Assembly (NCBI GenBank): GCA_032622095.1
Contig: CP136061.1
Coordinates: forward strand, 196,276,935-196,340,934
Reading direction: 5' to 3'
Origin: Siphonodentalium dalli
Taxonomy: Eukaryota > Mollusca > Scaphopoda > Gadilida > Siphonodentaliidae
DNA: 64,000 bases
Shown piece by piece: positions 22,545 through 35,300 of this stretch. The notes below the pieces were generated by a model, which saw only the letters and a program-made list of their open reading frames with translations, was not told where the DNA came from and made no database searches. Both the position numbers and the translations under genes were made by a program. Positions within the stretch are counted from its first letter, which is position 1; each line of letters starts with the position of its first letter.

Positions 22545-25500
22545 TCGATGTTTTGGCCGGCGACTCGCCCTCGTTTCTTTTATTGGGGGCACAATTTTTG
22601 TAATTCTGAATAAATCTGGCAAGCTTAGGGGTTAATATCGTCACTTCAGTTTGGCCGTGACCATCGTCCGTGTGTATGCGAGTTTCCATGACACCCGTGA
22701 TCATATAAGTACAATAAAATCACTCCTAGACGCAGTAGGGGCGGTCCGGGCTGTTAGCTTCGTTATCGGCAAACATATTCGGCGATGGCGGGATTTTAGG
22801 GGTTAATTGCCAGGCTTTCGTGGGCGACTCGCCCTTATTTCTTCGTGAGTGTAGTCAAATGTACTTCTGCAACACATATGTAAGGAGTTATTAGAAGTAC
22901 AATGGGATTAAGCGGTCCGGGCTGTGAGTTTGTTTATTTGGGGCACAATTTGGTAATTCTGAATGAATCTGGCAAGATTAGGGGTTAATATCGGCACTTC
23001 TGTTTTGCCTTGACCATAGTCCGTGTGTTTGTGAGTTTCCATGACACCCGTGTACATATAAGGACTCTAAAATCACGCCTAGACGCCACAGGGGCGGTCC
23101 GGGTTGTCAGCGTCGTTATCGGTCAACATATTCGGCGATGGCGGTATTTTGGGGGTTAATTGCCAGACTTTCGTGGGCGACTCGCCCGTGGTTCTTCGAA
23201 TTCGTGAGTGTAGTCGAGGGTAGTTCCACAACACATATGTAAAGAGTTATTAGAAGTACGAGGACATTAAGGGGGTCCGGGCTGTGAATTTGTTTATTGG
23301 GGGCGCAATTTTTTAATTCTGGCTGAATCTGGGAAGTTTAGGGGTTAATATCGCAACTTCTGTTTGACCTTGAACACTCTCCGTGCGTATTTGGGTTTCG
23401 TTAACACCCTCGAACAGATATGGATAGTAAAATCACCCCTAGACACAGCAGGGGCGGTCCGGGCTGTCAGTGTCGTTATCGGTAAACATAATCGGCGATG
23501 GCGGCATTTTGGGGGTTAATTGCCAGGCATTCGTGGGCGACTCGCCCTTGTATCTTCGTGAGTGTAGTCGAGGGTAGTTCCACAACACACAGGTAATGAG
23601 TTATTAGAAGTTCGAGGACATTAAGGAGGTCCGGGCTGTGAATTTGTTTATTGGGGGCGCATTTTTTTAATTCTGGCTGAATCTGGGAAGTTTAGGGGTT
23701 AATAAGCGGCACTTCCGTTTGACCTTGACCACTCTCCGTGCGTATTTGGGTTTCATTGACACCCTCGCACATGTATGGATACTAAAATCATACCTGGACG
23801 CAGCAGGGGCGGTCCGGGCTGTTAGCTTCATTTTACTGCAAACATTTTCGCCGATGCCCGCATTTTGAGGGTTAATAGCGACCCTGAGTGGGTTTCCATG
23901 ACACCCCTGCACTCATATTGCCCTTAAAATAACTCATATAGTCCATATGGGGGGTCCGGGCTGGACTGGGATGGGCCGGGCTGGTCCGGGCTGTCAGCGT
24001 CGTTATCGGTAAACATAATCGGCGATGGCGGCATTTTGGGGGTTAATTCCAGGCATTCGTGGGCGACTCGCCATTGAATCTTCGTGAGTGTAGTCGAGGG
24101 TAGTCCCACAACGCATATGTAAGGAGTTATTAGAAGTACGAGGACATTAAGGGGGTCCGGGCTGTGAATTTGTTTATTGGGGGCGCAATTTTTAAATTCT
24201 GGCTGAATCAGGGAAGTTTAGGGGTTAATAAGCGGCACTTCCGTTTGACCTTGACCACTCTCCGTGCGTATTTGGGTTTCATTAACACCCCCGCACAGGT
24301 GTGGATACTAAAATCCCACCTGGACGCAGCAGGGGCGGTCCGGGCTGTTAGCTTCATTTCACGGCGAACATTTTCGCCGATGCCGGCATTTTGAGGGTTA
24401 ATAGCGACCCTGAGGGGTTTCCATGACACCCCTGCACTTATATTGGCCTTACAATCACTCATATAGTCCATATGGGGGGTCCGGGCTGGACTGGGATGGT
24501 CCGGGCTGGTCCGGGCTGTCAGCGTCGTTATCGGTAAACGTAATCGGCGATGGCGGCATTTTGGGGGTTAATTGCCAGGCATTCGTGGGCGAATCGCCCT
24601 TGTATCTTCGTGAGTGTAGTCGATGGTAGTTCCACAACACATATGTAAGGAGTTATTAGAAGTACGAGGACATTAAGGGGGTCCGGGCTGTGAATTTGTT
24701 TATTGGGGGCGCAATTTTTTAATTCTGGCTGAATCTGGGAAGTTTAGGGGTTAATAAGCGGCACTTCCGTTTGACCTTGACCACTCTCCGTGCGTATTTG
24801 GGTTTCATTAACACCCTCGCACATGTATGGATACTAAAATCATACCTGGACGCAGCAGGGGCGGTCCGGGCTGTTAGCTTCATTTTACTGCAAACATTTT
24901 CGCCGATGCCCGCATTTTGAGGGTTAATAGCGACCCTGAGTGGGTTTCCATGACACCCCTGCACTCATATTGCCCTTAAAATCACTCATATAGTCCATAT
25001 GGGGGGTCCGGGCTGGACGGGATGGGCCGGGCTGGTCCGGGCTGTCAGCGTCGTTATCGGTAAACATAATCGGCGATGGCGGCATTTTGGGGGTTAATTG
25101 CCAGGCATTCGTGGGCGACTCGCCCTTGTATCTTCGTAAGTGTAGTCGAGGGTAGTAAGCGGCACTTCCGTTTGACCTTGACCACTCTCCGTGCGTATTT
25201 GGGTTTCATTAACATCCTCGCACATGTATGGATACTAAAATCATACCTGAACGCAGCAGGGGCGGTCCGGGCGGTTAGCTTAATTTCACTGCGAACATTT
25301 TCGCCGATGCCGGCATTTTGAGGGTTAATATCGACCCTGAGTGGGTTTCCATGACACCCCTGCACTTATATTGGCATTACAATAACTCATATAGTCCATA
25401 TGGGGGGTCCGGGCTGGACTGGGATGGTCCGGGCTGGTCCGGGCTGTCAGCGTCGTTATCGGTAAACGTAATCGGCGATGGCGGCATTTTGCGGGTTAAT

Positions 25501-27059
25501 TGCCAGGCATTCGTGGGCGAATCGCCCTTGTATCTTCGTGAGTGTAGTCGATGGTAGTTCCACAACACATATGTAAGGAGTTATTAGAAGTACGAGGACA
25601 TTAAGGGGGTCCGGGCTGTGAATTTGTTTATTGGGGGCGCAATTTTTTAATTCTGGCTGAATCTGGGAAGTTTAGGGGTTAATAAGCGGCACTTCCGTTT
25701 GACCTTGACCACTCTCCGTGCGTATTTGGGTTTCATTAACACCCTCGCACATGTATGGATACTAAAATCATACCTGGACGCAGCAGGGGCGGTCCGGGCT
25801 GTTAGCTTCATTTTACTGCAAACATTTTCGCCGATGCCCGCATTTTGAGGGTTAATAGCGACCCTGAGTGGGTTTCCATGACACCCCTGCACTCATATTG
25901 CCCTTAAAATCACTCATATAGTCCATATGGGGGGTCCGGGCTGGACTGGGATGGGCCGGGCTGGTCCGGGCTGTCAGCGTCGTTATCGGTAAACATAATC
26001 GGCGATGGCGGCATTTTGGGGGTTAATTGCCAGGCATTCGTGGGCGACTCGCCCTTGTATCTTCGTGAGTGTAGTCGAGGGTAGTAAGCGGCACTTCCGT
26101 TTGACCTTGACCACTCTCCGTGCGTATTTGGGTTTCATTAACATCCTCGCACATGTATGGATACTAAAATCATACCTGAACGCAGCAGGGGCGGTCCGGG
26201 CGGTTAGCTTAATTTCACTGCGAACATTTTCGCCGATGCCGGCATTTTGAGGGTTAATATCGACCCTGAGTGGGTTTCCATGACACCCCTGCACTTATAT
26301 TGGCATTACAATAAGTCATATAGTCCATATGGGGGGTCCGGGCTGGACTGGGATGGTCCGGGCTGGGCCGGGCTGTCAGCGTCGTTATCGGTAAACGTAA
26401 TCGGCGATGGCGGCATTTTGGGGGTTAATTGCCAGGCATTCGTGGGCGACTCGCCGTTGTATCTTCGTGAGTGTAGTCGAGGGTAGTTCCACAACACATA
26501 TGTAAGGAGTTATTAGAAGTACGAGGACACTAAGGGGGTCCGGGCTGTGAATTTGTTTATTGGGGGCGCAATTTTTTAATTCTGGCTGAATCTGGGAAGT
26601 TTAGGGGTTAATATCGCAACTTCTGTTTGACCTTGAACACTCTCCGTGCGTATTTGGGTTTCATTAACACCCTCGCACATGTATGGATACTAAAATCCCA
26701 CCTGGACGCAGCAGGGGCGGTCCGGGCTGTTAGCTTCATTTCACGGCGAACATTTTCGCCGATGCCGGCATTTTGAGAGTTAATAGCGACCCTGAGTGGG
26801 TTTCCATGACACCCCTGCACTTATATTGGCCTTACAATCACTCATATAGTCCATATGGGGGGTCCGGGCTGGACTGGGATGGTCCGGGCTGGTCCGGGCT
26901 GTCAGCGTCCTTATCGGTAAACATAATCGGCGATGGCGGCATTTTGGGGTTTAATTGCCAGGCATTCGTGGGCGACTCGCCCTTGTATCTTCGTGAGTGT
27001 AGTCTAGGGTAGTTCCACAACACATATGTAAGGAGTTATTAGAAGTACGAGGACATTAA
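22545..27059 (-). repeat. Satellite array, right arm (inverted), part 1
   Basis: Same satellite as 1-3945 but reversed. The marker TTAGGGGTTAATA recurs at 22625, 22978, 23338, 23692, 24218, 24743, 25672 and 26601. The edge monomers are about 355 bp and diverged, and the core monomers are about 525 bp. From about 24743 a 929-bp higher-order unit (a 525-bp monomer plus a ~400-bp deletion variant) repeats almost identically. Core monomers carry GGGGGGTCCGGGCTGGACTG…GGGATGG, a G-quadruplex pattern, which the edge monomers lack. Confidence 0.95.
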
Positions 27060-28641
27060 CCCTTTGAACCCTGGCTCCCCACAACGATCGACACCCTGAC
27101 CCTGGGCTCCCAGTGGTATTTTGTTATATTGTGGCCAGTGTTTAGATGTATGGTGTTGTTTATGTTCAAGTGGTGTCACATTTCTGAAACTTTAGATGTA
27201 TGTTCCCCATGGACCACTGATTATTTTACAATCTGGTTACATTGCCACGTGGTCACTCCCTGGTAACGGTTGCTAGGCATCTACCCGATATTAAAAGTAA
27301 AATACAATTATAGCTTTTACGGTCGTAATTCAGCCCAAGGAAATGGCGTTTTTTATGCAGTCAACGCCCTATTGTGAAATTTGAGATATATATGGCCAGA
27401 TGTGACTGATCCGAACTTGTATTTAAGGGTAGCAACGGTTGCTAAGCAAATAACCCAAATGATCGAATGACACCATATTGCCCTGTGAATCCAATTGTAT
27501 TATGCCACAATTTAGACTTTCTTGGCATGCACAAGCTGATGGTTATGTTCAAATGGTGATACAGGTCGGAAATTTTACAGGCATGTTCCCATGGGGCACT
27601 GTGTATTTTATTTTAGAACGGTATACTTTGCCACACGATCACTCCCTGGTAACGGTTTCTAAGCATCTACACGGAACTGAAAGTATAATGCAATTATCAT
27701 AAGCTTATAGCGTCGTATAATTCCGCGCTAAGAAACGGCATTTTGTATGCAGTCAATACCCTATTGTGAAACTGGAGATACATCAGGTCAGAAGATTGAA
27801 CCTAAATGTAGTTTGTATTTAACGGTATCTATGGTTGCTAAGCATATAGCCCAAGTGATCGAATGACACCACTTCCCTGTGCATTCAATGCCATTACGTC
27901 CCGTTTTAGACATCGCCTATAGGGCACGGTGATGGTCATGTTCAAATGGTGCCACGAGCCTCTAACTTTACATAATTGCTCAATAATGCACGATTTGTAA
28001 TGTGCACGCGCAAGTAGATCGGACTAGATAGTATTGTGACCATGCAACCCATTTGCACAGTACTACTCTGGTGCAATGTCTAAACGTGCATATGTATAAC
28101 GCAAATTTATGTACTATGTAGATCCTTGATGTGATTGTATCATTTCACAAAAATCCATACATTTTTATCATTTTATCCTATGCGCATGCGCGAAACAAAT
28201 CGACTCAAATAAAAAAACTGCGTGCGCCTTCCTCACATATGACAGAACACTGATTATGTATGCAATACTAATTTAAACCAAAAAGAGTGATCGAAATGGT
28301 GTCTTTCTACAATCCTGCGAACCGCGCAATAATGTAGAGCTTTACCCGAATCGCTTCAAATAATGTATATACGTTTGTTGAATTCTACGCTGTGCGCATG
28401 CGCATGTTTTTCTACCCCAACTAGTCGGCAACAAACACATACACATGCACCCATGGCACTGCTGAAGTTTCTTGGTATCATTTACATAGATATAAGTGGA
28501 TATACCAATGGTTATAACATATATATGCACATGTTACATAACTTTATGATGTCACTGAATGCTGCTGGCCGCTTTTGCGGCCAGTCGGGTGTATGAACGT
28601 TTTCTGGCTGGCCGCTTTTGCGGCCAGACGGGTTCAAAGGG
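27060..28641. mobile_element. piggyBac-like non-autonomous element, intact ends, TTAA target duplication
   Basis: Inserted in the satellite motif GACATTAAGGGGGTCC. TTAA (27056-27059) precedes CCCTTTGAACCC and GGGTTCAAAGGG precedes TTAA (28642-28645), so the TIR is 12 bp perfect and the target duplication is TTAA. A CCC start with a TTAA site is the piggyBac superfamily signature. The interior holds about 2.3 tandem ~400-bp subrepeats from roughly 27120, each with a GGTTGCTAGGCA-like motif (27265, 27433, 27650, 27832). Two identical hairpins CTGGCCGC-TTTT-GCGGCCAG (28565-28584, 28608-28627) lie just inside the right end. No transposase frame is present, so mobilisation would need an enzyme supplied in trans. 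Confidence 0.88.
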
Positions 28642-31515
28642 TTAAGGGGGTCCGGGCTGTGAATTTGTTTATTGGGGGCGCAATTTTTTAATTCTGGCTG
28701 AATCTGGGAAGTTTAGGGGTTAATAAGCGGCACTTCCGTTTGACCTTGACCACTCTCCGTGCGTATTTGGGTTTCATTAACACCCCCGCACAGGTATGGA
28801 TACTAAAATCCCACCTGGACGCAGCAGGGGCGGTCCGGGCTGTTAGCTTCATTTCACGGCGAACATTTTCGCCGATGCCGGCATTTTGAGGGTTAATAGC
28901 GACCCTGAGTGGGTTTCCATGACACCCCTGCACTTATATTGGCCTTACAATCACTCATATAGTCCATATGGGGGGTGCGGGCTGGCCTGGGATGGGCCGG
29001 GCTAGGCCGGGCTGTCAGCGTCGTTATCGGTAAACATAATCGGCGATGGCGGCATTTTGGGGGTTAATTGCCAGGCATTCGTGGGCGACTCGCCCTGGTA
29101 TCTTCGTGAGTGTAGTCGATGGTAGTAAGCGGCACTTCCGTTTGACGTTGACCACTCTCCGTGCGTTATTTGGGTTTCATTAACACCCTCGCACATGTAT
29201 GGATACTAAAATCATACCTGAACGCAGCAGGGGCGGTCCGGGCGGTTAGCTTAATTTCACTGCGAACATTTTCGCCGATGCCGGCAATTTGAGGGTTAAT
29301 ATCGACCCTGAGTGGGTTTCCATGACACCCCTGCACTCATATTGCCCTTAAAATCACTCATATAGTCCATATGGGGGACCGGGCTGGACTGGGATGGTCC
29401 GGGCTGTCAGCGTCGTTATCGGTAAACATAATCGGCGATGGCGGCATTTTGGGGGTTAATTTCCCAGCATTCGTGGACGACTCGCCCTTGTATCTTCGTG
29501 AGTGTAGTCGAGGGTAGTTCCACAACACATATGTAAGGAGTTATTAGAAGTACGAGGACATTAAGGGGGTCCGGGCTGTGAATTTGTTTATTGGGGGCGC
29601 AAATTTTTAATTCTGGCTGAATCTGGGAAGTTTAGGGGCTAATAAGCGGCACTTCCGTTTGACCTTGACCACTCTCCGTGCGTATTTGGGTTTCATTAAC
29701 ACCCTCGCACATGGATGGATACTAAAATCATACCTGGACGCAGCAGGGGCGGTCCGGGCTGTTAGCTTCATTTCACTGCGAACATTTTCGCCGATGCCGG
29801 CATTTTGAGGGTTAATAGCGACCCTGAGTGGGTTTCCATGACACTCCTGCACTTATGTTGACCTTAAAATCACTCATATAGTCCATATGGGGGGCCGGGC
29901 TGGACTGGGATGGTCCGGGCTGTCAGCGTCGTTATCGGTAAACATAATCGGCGATGGCGGCATTTTGGGGGTTAATTGCCAGGCATTCGTGGGCGACTCG
30001 CCCTTGAATCTTCGTGAGTGTAGTCGAGGGTAGTTCCACAACACATATGTAAGGAGTTATTAGAAGTACGAGGACATTAAGGGGGTCCGGGCTGTGAATT
30101 TGTTTATTGGGGGCGCATTTTTTAATTCTGGCTGAATCTGGGAAGTTTAGGGGTAATAAGCGGCACTTCCGTTTGACCTTGACCACTCTCCGTGCGTATT
30201 TGGGTTTCATTAACACCCTCGCACATGTATGGATACTAAAATCATACCTGGACGCAGCAGGGGCGGTCCGGGCTGTTAGCTTCATTTCACGGCGAACATT
30301 TTCGCCGATGCCGGCATTTTGAGGGTTAATAGCTACCCTGAGTGGGTTTCCATGACACCCCTGCACTTATATTGCCCTTAAAATCACTCATATAGTCCAT
30401 ATGGGGGGGGGGTCCGGGCTGGACTGGGATGGTCCGGGCTGGTCCGGGCTGTCAGCGTCGTTATCGGTAAACATAATCGGCGATGGCGGCATTTTGGGGG
30501 TTAATTGCCAGGCATTCGTGGGCGACTCGCCCTTGAATCTTCTTGAGTGTAGTCGAGGGTAGTTCCACAACACACATGTAAGGAGTTATTAAAAGTACGA
30601 GGACATTAAGGGGGTCCGGGCTGTGAATTTGTTTATTGGGGGCGCAATTTTTTAATTCTGGCTGAATCTGGGAAGTTTAGGGGTTAATAAGCGGCACTTC
30701 CGTTTGACCTTGACCACTCTCCGTGCGTATTTGGGTTTCATTCACACCCCCGCACAGGTATGGATACTAAAATCCCACCTGGACGCAGGAGGGGCGGTCC
30801 GGGCTGTTAGCTTCATTTCACGGCGAACATTTTCGCCGATGCCGGCATTTTGAGGGTTAATAGCGACCCTGAGTGGGTTTCCATGACACCCCTGCACTTA
30901 TATTGCCCTTAAAATCACTCATATAGTCCATATGGGGTGTCCGGGCTGGACTGGGATGGTCCGGGCTGGTCCGGGCTGTCAGCATCGTTAACGGTAAACA
31001 TAATCGGCGATGGCGCCATTTTGGGGGTTAATTGCCAGGGATTCGTGGCGTCTCGCCCTTGAATCTTCTTGAGTGTAGTCGAGGGTAGTTCCACAACACA
31101 TATGTAAGGAGTTATTAGAAGTACGAGGACATTAAGGGGGTCCGGGCTGTGAATTTGTTTATTGGGGGCGCAATTTTTTAATTCTGGCTGAATCTGGGAA
31201 GTTTAGGGGTTAATAAGCGGCACTTCCGTTTGACCTTGACCACTCTCCGTGCGTATATGGGTTTCATTAACACCCCCGCACAGGTATGGATACTAAAATC
31301 CCACCTGGACGCAGCAGGGGCGGTCCGGGCTGTTAGCTTCATTTCGCGGCGAACATTTTCGCCGATGCCGGCATTTTGAGGGTTAATAGCGACCCTGAGT
31401 GGGTTTCCATGACACCCCTGCACTTATATTGGCCTTACAATCACTCATATAGTCCATATGGGGGGTCCGGGCTGGGCTGGGATGGCCCGGGCTGGTCCGG
31501 GCTGGTCCGGGCGGT
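28642..31515 (-). repeat. Satellite array, right arm (inverted), part 2
   Basis: Resumes in register after the TTAA element. Core monomers of 510-540 bp and at least one ~400-bp variant follow; the marker TTTCCATGACACYCCTGCAC recurs near 28915, 29319, 29834, 30349, 30882 and 31406. It stops abruptly inside the GGTCCGGGCTGG block at about 31515, unlike the faded edge at 22545. Confidence 0.95.
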
Positions 31516-32213
31516 GTTTAGTCACACCGGGGCATACACAATGTATTGCTCACGACAACATATCATAAATGTTCAAATAATTTATCAAGAACACTGGGAA
31601 AATATTGGAACATGATTTCTGATTCTAGCCGATTAAAGGCGGTTTTTGCTGACTCTAAACCTAGCATTATTTATAAAAGGGGCCGAAATTTGGGAGAAAT
31701 CATCTCTATCAAACGAGTCTAGCATACATCCACATTATACCGAGGTGGAACGTGGGCAGAAGATGCGATTGGGATAACAGCACAAACCAGGAAATTCTAT
31801 ATCATACATCGATAGATTGGAATTTTAAAAGTCGAACCAAATTTCACATGTGTGGGAATCTGAGATTACTTATCAGCAAATTGGTGTATACAGGCAATAG
31901 TCAATCTATCGAGGCACGGATCTTGACAGAGTTTATCGATGCCATTTTAATGACTTGAAACTTAAAAGGCAGACCGCACCTCGTAAAACATCCCCACAGG
32001 GCGTGAACGAGTGGCTTGATCCAGCTGATGAGTGGAATAAACAAAGCTCTCTTTATGTTAAGGTGATCAATTATATTAGTGAGAGGCGTGAACCCCACCC
32101 AGCTTGTTTGTGGGGACTACGCGTAAAACTGAGTTCCATTTAGATATTAAATCAACTCTAACAAACAATTCACGAGAGTGTGTGAAAATTCTCACAAAAT
32201 GGAACTGGGCTAT
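31516..32213. other. Unique spacer right of the satellite
   Basis: No gene or clear repeat was recognised. Short frames on both strands lack domains. The satellite boundary is sharp. Confidence 0.5.
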
Positions 32214-32355
32214 ACACCCGTGATTTACTAAATCCTGCTATACACAGGTTTGGGCGACATACTCGCAAATTTCACATAATTAGAGTGGGTGACACACCCG
32301 TGAATAACTAAATCCTGATATACACAGTTTATAACGTCGGACATACTCGCAAATA
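32214..32355 (+). repeat. Two-copy direct repeat of about 82 bp
   Basis: ACACCCGTGATTTACTAAAT…ATACTCGCAAAT recurs about 82 bp later as ACACCCGTGAATAACTAAAT…ATACTCGCAAAT. Confidence 0.7.
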
Positions 32356-32739
32356 ATGTAGTACGGACACCCCAGAAAGGTGTATGTGGCAAAAACAGTT
32401 TGGTATAATTGAAGTATGCATCATAACTGCATGCCGACGTGTTCTGCGCTGACACATAACATGTGGTATACTTATGTATACATGGAGGGGTTACATACCT
32501 GATGAGACAGACCCTCATTTAACCAGTAGTCTGGTTAAATGTAAATATTGTCGAAACATTGCTACCACAAAATTTTCCGATTCTGTGACAGCACACCACA
32601 TGAATTGGGTGAAATATATTGTGGTTATATGTAGTGGTGACGCACGCATGTTGCAATGTAGTATGTCATGTGGAGACAGACCATAATTTGGACAGCGGAG
32701 TAGGAAATTTCCTATCTTATATTCGGTCCTACTAAAACC

Positions 32740-34430
32740 CGACCGCACCCGACCGGACCCGACCGGACCGCCCCCAGGGGTCCGAGCGAGATGGGGTTTG
32801 CACTATCGTGTACAATGGACCTGAATGTACCAAAGTGCCAATCCCCAAGTCGACAGCTCGAGCGGACACGGCACTGTTAACCCCTAACTTGCGGCCGTTT
32901 CCGCCAGGTAAGGGAAATCCAAAAAGGCGCCGACCGCACCTCCACTGACTGCCTGACCACGGAAATGGACATTATATCATGAAGTGAATACCCATATGCA
33001 TCCATGGGCGATCGGACAAGTCGCTAGCTGCAGCGGAAGTGATTAAATTAACCCATACGCTGCTGCCGAATTCGCTATAAATGTACGCAAAAACGCCGAA
33101 AAAAACACCCGCCGACCGGACCGCCCCTAGGGGTCCGAGCGAGATGGTGTCTGCACTATCGTATATAATGGACCCGAATGTACCAAAGTTCCAATCTCTA
33201 AGTCGATAGCTCGAGCGGACACGGCACTGTTAACCCCTGACTTGCGGCCGTTTCCGCCAGGTACGGGAAATCCGATAAGGCGCCGACCGCACCTCCCCTG
33301 ACTGCCTGACCACGGAATGGACATTATATCATGAAGTGAATAACCATATGCATCCATTGGCGATCGGACATGTCGGTAGCTGCAGCGGAAGTGAATAAAT
33401 TAACCCATACGCTGCTGCCGAATTCGCTATAATTGTACGCAAAAACGCCGAAATTAACACCCGCCGAGCGGACCACCCCAGGGGTCCGAGCGAGATGGGG
33501 TTTGAACTATCGTGTAGAATGGACCCGGATGTACCAAAGTTCCTATCCCCAAGTCGATAGCTCGAGCGGACACGGCACTGTTAACCCCTGACTTGCGGCC
33601 GTTTCCACCAGGTACGGGAAATCCAAAAAGGCGCCGACCGCACCTCCACTGACTGCCTGACCACGGAAATGGACATTATATCATGAAGTGAATAACCATA
33701 TGCATCCATGGGCGGTCGGACATGTCGCTAGCTGGAGCGGAAGTGAATAAATTAACCCATACGCTGCTGCCGAATTCGCTATAAATGTACGCAAAAACGC
33801 CGAAATTAACAGCCGCCGACCGGACCGCACCTAGGGGTCCGAGCGAGATTGTGTCTGCATTATCGTGTAGAATGGACCCGAATGTACCAAAGTTCCAATC
33901 CCCAAGTCGATAGCTCGAGCGGACACGGCACTGTTAACCCCTGACTTGCGGCCGTTTCCGCCAGGTACGGGAAATCCGATAAGGCGCCGACCGCACCGCC
34001 CCTGACTGCCTGACCACGGAAATGGACATTATATCTTGAAGGAAATACGGCTATTCATCCATGTGCGATCGGACAAGTCGCTAGCTGCAGCAGAAGTGAA
34101 TAAATTAACACATACGCTGCTGCCGAATTCGCTATAAACGCGGAAATTAACACCCGCCGACCGCACTGCCCTAATGGGTCCGAGCGTGATGGTGTTTTTA
34201 CTATCGTGCAGAATAGACCTGAATGTACCAAAGTTCCAACCCCCAAGTCGATAGCTCGAGTGGATATGGCACTGTTAACCCCTAACTTGCGACCGGTTCC
34301 ACGGGTACGCGAAATCCGAGAAGGCACAAACCGCATCTCCCCTGGTTGCACGACCACGGAAATGGACATCATATCATGCAGCGAAGAGTGTATTCTGGTC
34401 CTGCTAGATCAACACCGATATTCGAAAACT
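32740..34430 (+). repeat. Tandem repeat of about 352 bp, nearly five copies
   Basis: AGGGGTCCGAGCGAGAT-type starts recur near 32776, 33128, 33478, 33833 and 34173 (steps about 352, 350, 355, 340). Each unit carries CACTGTTAACCCCTGACTTG, CATTATATCATGAAGTGAAT and ACGCTGCTGCCGAATTCGCT. It is preceded by a short (CCCGACCGGA)n stretch at 32738-32772. The last unit is diverged and truncated. Unit length resembles the edge monomers of the main satellite, and both contain TTAACCCCTRA…CTT, but wider homology is not evident. Confidence 0.9.
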
Positions 34431-34807
34431 TATACGAGGTGAGTGATAACATATCAATTAAAACACATATGTATGAGACCCGGAGAATTTTCTTTATGGT
34501 ACATGCAAAAATATATTATAAAACAACTGAATATGTTAATTGGGGGGGGGGGGTAAACCCATGTTTATTTATTATAAAACAACATGGTTCAGGTCATGAT
34601 AGTCGCATGGGTAGTGACTTAAAGTGGTATACTATTCAAAGCACTGCACGTGACATTATGTATGGATTGTAGCGAGGCGTCACATTCGTCACCACGGACC
34701 AAAAATCCCCAAAATATTTTACGAAACCCATTTTTGTTTTTCACAAATGACAGGCTACAACAAGAAGGCACTGTAACATACATTAGCTTCAAATTCTTCT
34801 AAGTGCA
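34431..34807. other. AT-rich spacer with a G-run
   Basis: No gene is seen. A run of 12 G lies near 34541-34552. A GAG|GTGAGT donor-like site occurs at the end of the tandem repeat (34438), without a supported exon. Confidence 0.4.
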
Positions 34808-35300
34808 TATATGACGCGCGATATATTAAAGATACGGTTGGCCTTGGCTGTGGGTATCCTGTGAAAATATTTCCACCCGTCAAAAACCGCCACAAACAGA
34901 AAGAACATCAAAATGTAGACAGACTTTGTCCGTATACAAATGAGAAATATCGCATAAACAGTGTGTTATGGTCATATGTTTCACCATTGTTATGTAAACA
35001 AAAGCATAAAAAGTTACTTTTCTGGTGTTTGTTTATATTATGATGGTAAACATAAAGAGCGTTCTTTGTTGGTGAATTCCTGATATGAAACTAATAAAGA
35101 GCGTTTATGCCATTTATGTGTGATTAGCCAGTCGCATTGTGCTGTCTTCCGTAACACAATCAGGCTCTTGCTTAGGTAAAATATAGTAGGTCTTTATGAT
35201 AACATGCTGTTTAGGCGATGGTCATGGTATATATGAACGAAACTGTATGCGTTTTAATGTTTTTCTGTTTACGGTGATTGGAACAAATATGAATATTTTC
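34808..35300. repeat. Dispersed repeat family, copy 2
   Basis: Homologue of 19844-20340 in the same orientation, with the paired ATAAAGAGCGTT motifs at about 35051 and 35093. The region from 35301 to about 35950 has no recognised gene. Confidence 0.7.

Noticed and set aside
22625-26610. Regular direct repeats considered as a CRISPR array
   Set aside because: Repeat units are 350-930 bp with no short identical repeats separated by unique spacers, and the DNA is eukaryotic.
24208-31423. Apparent conserved small-protein family in the right satellite arm (81-residue frames)
   Set aside because: Same satellite monomers; conservation reflects array homogenisation. No promoter, splice or start context is shared beyond the repeat.
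34376-34437. Possible first exon ending in GAG|GTGAGT
   Set aside because: It is the degenerate last unit of the 352-bp tandem repeat; the encoded residues are not signal-like and no acceptor partner could be shown.
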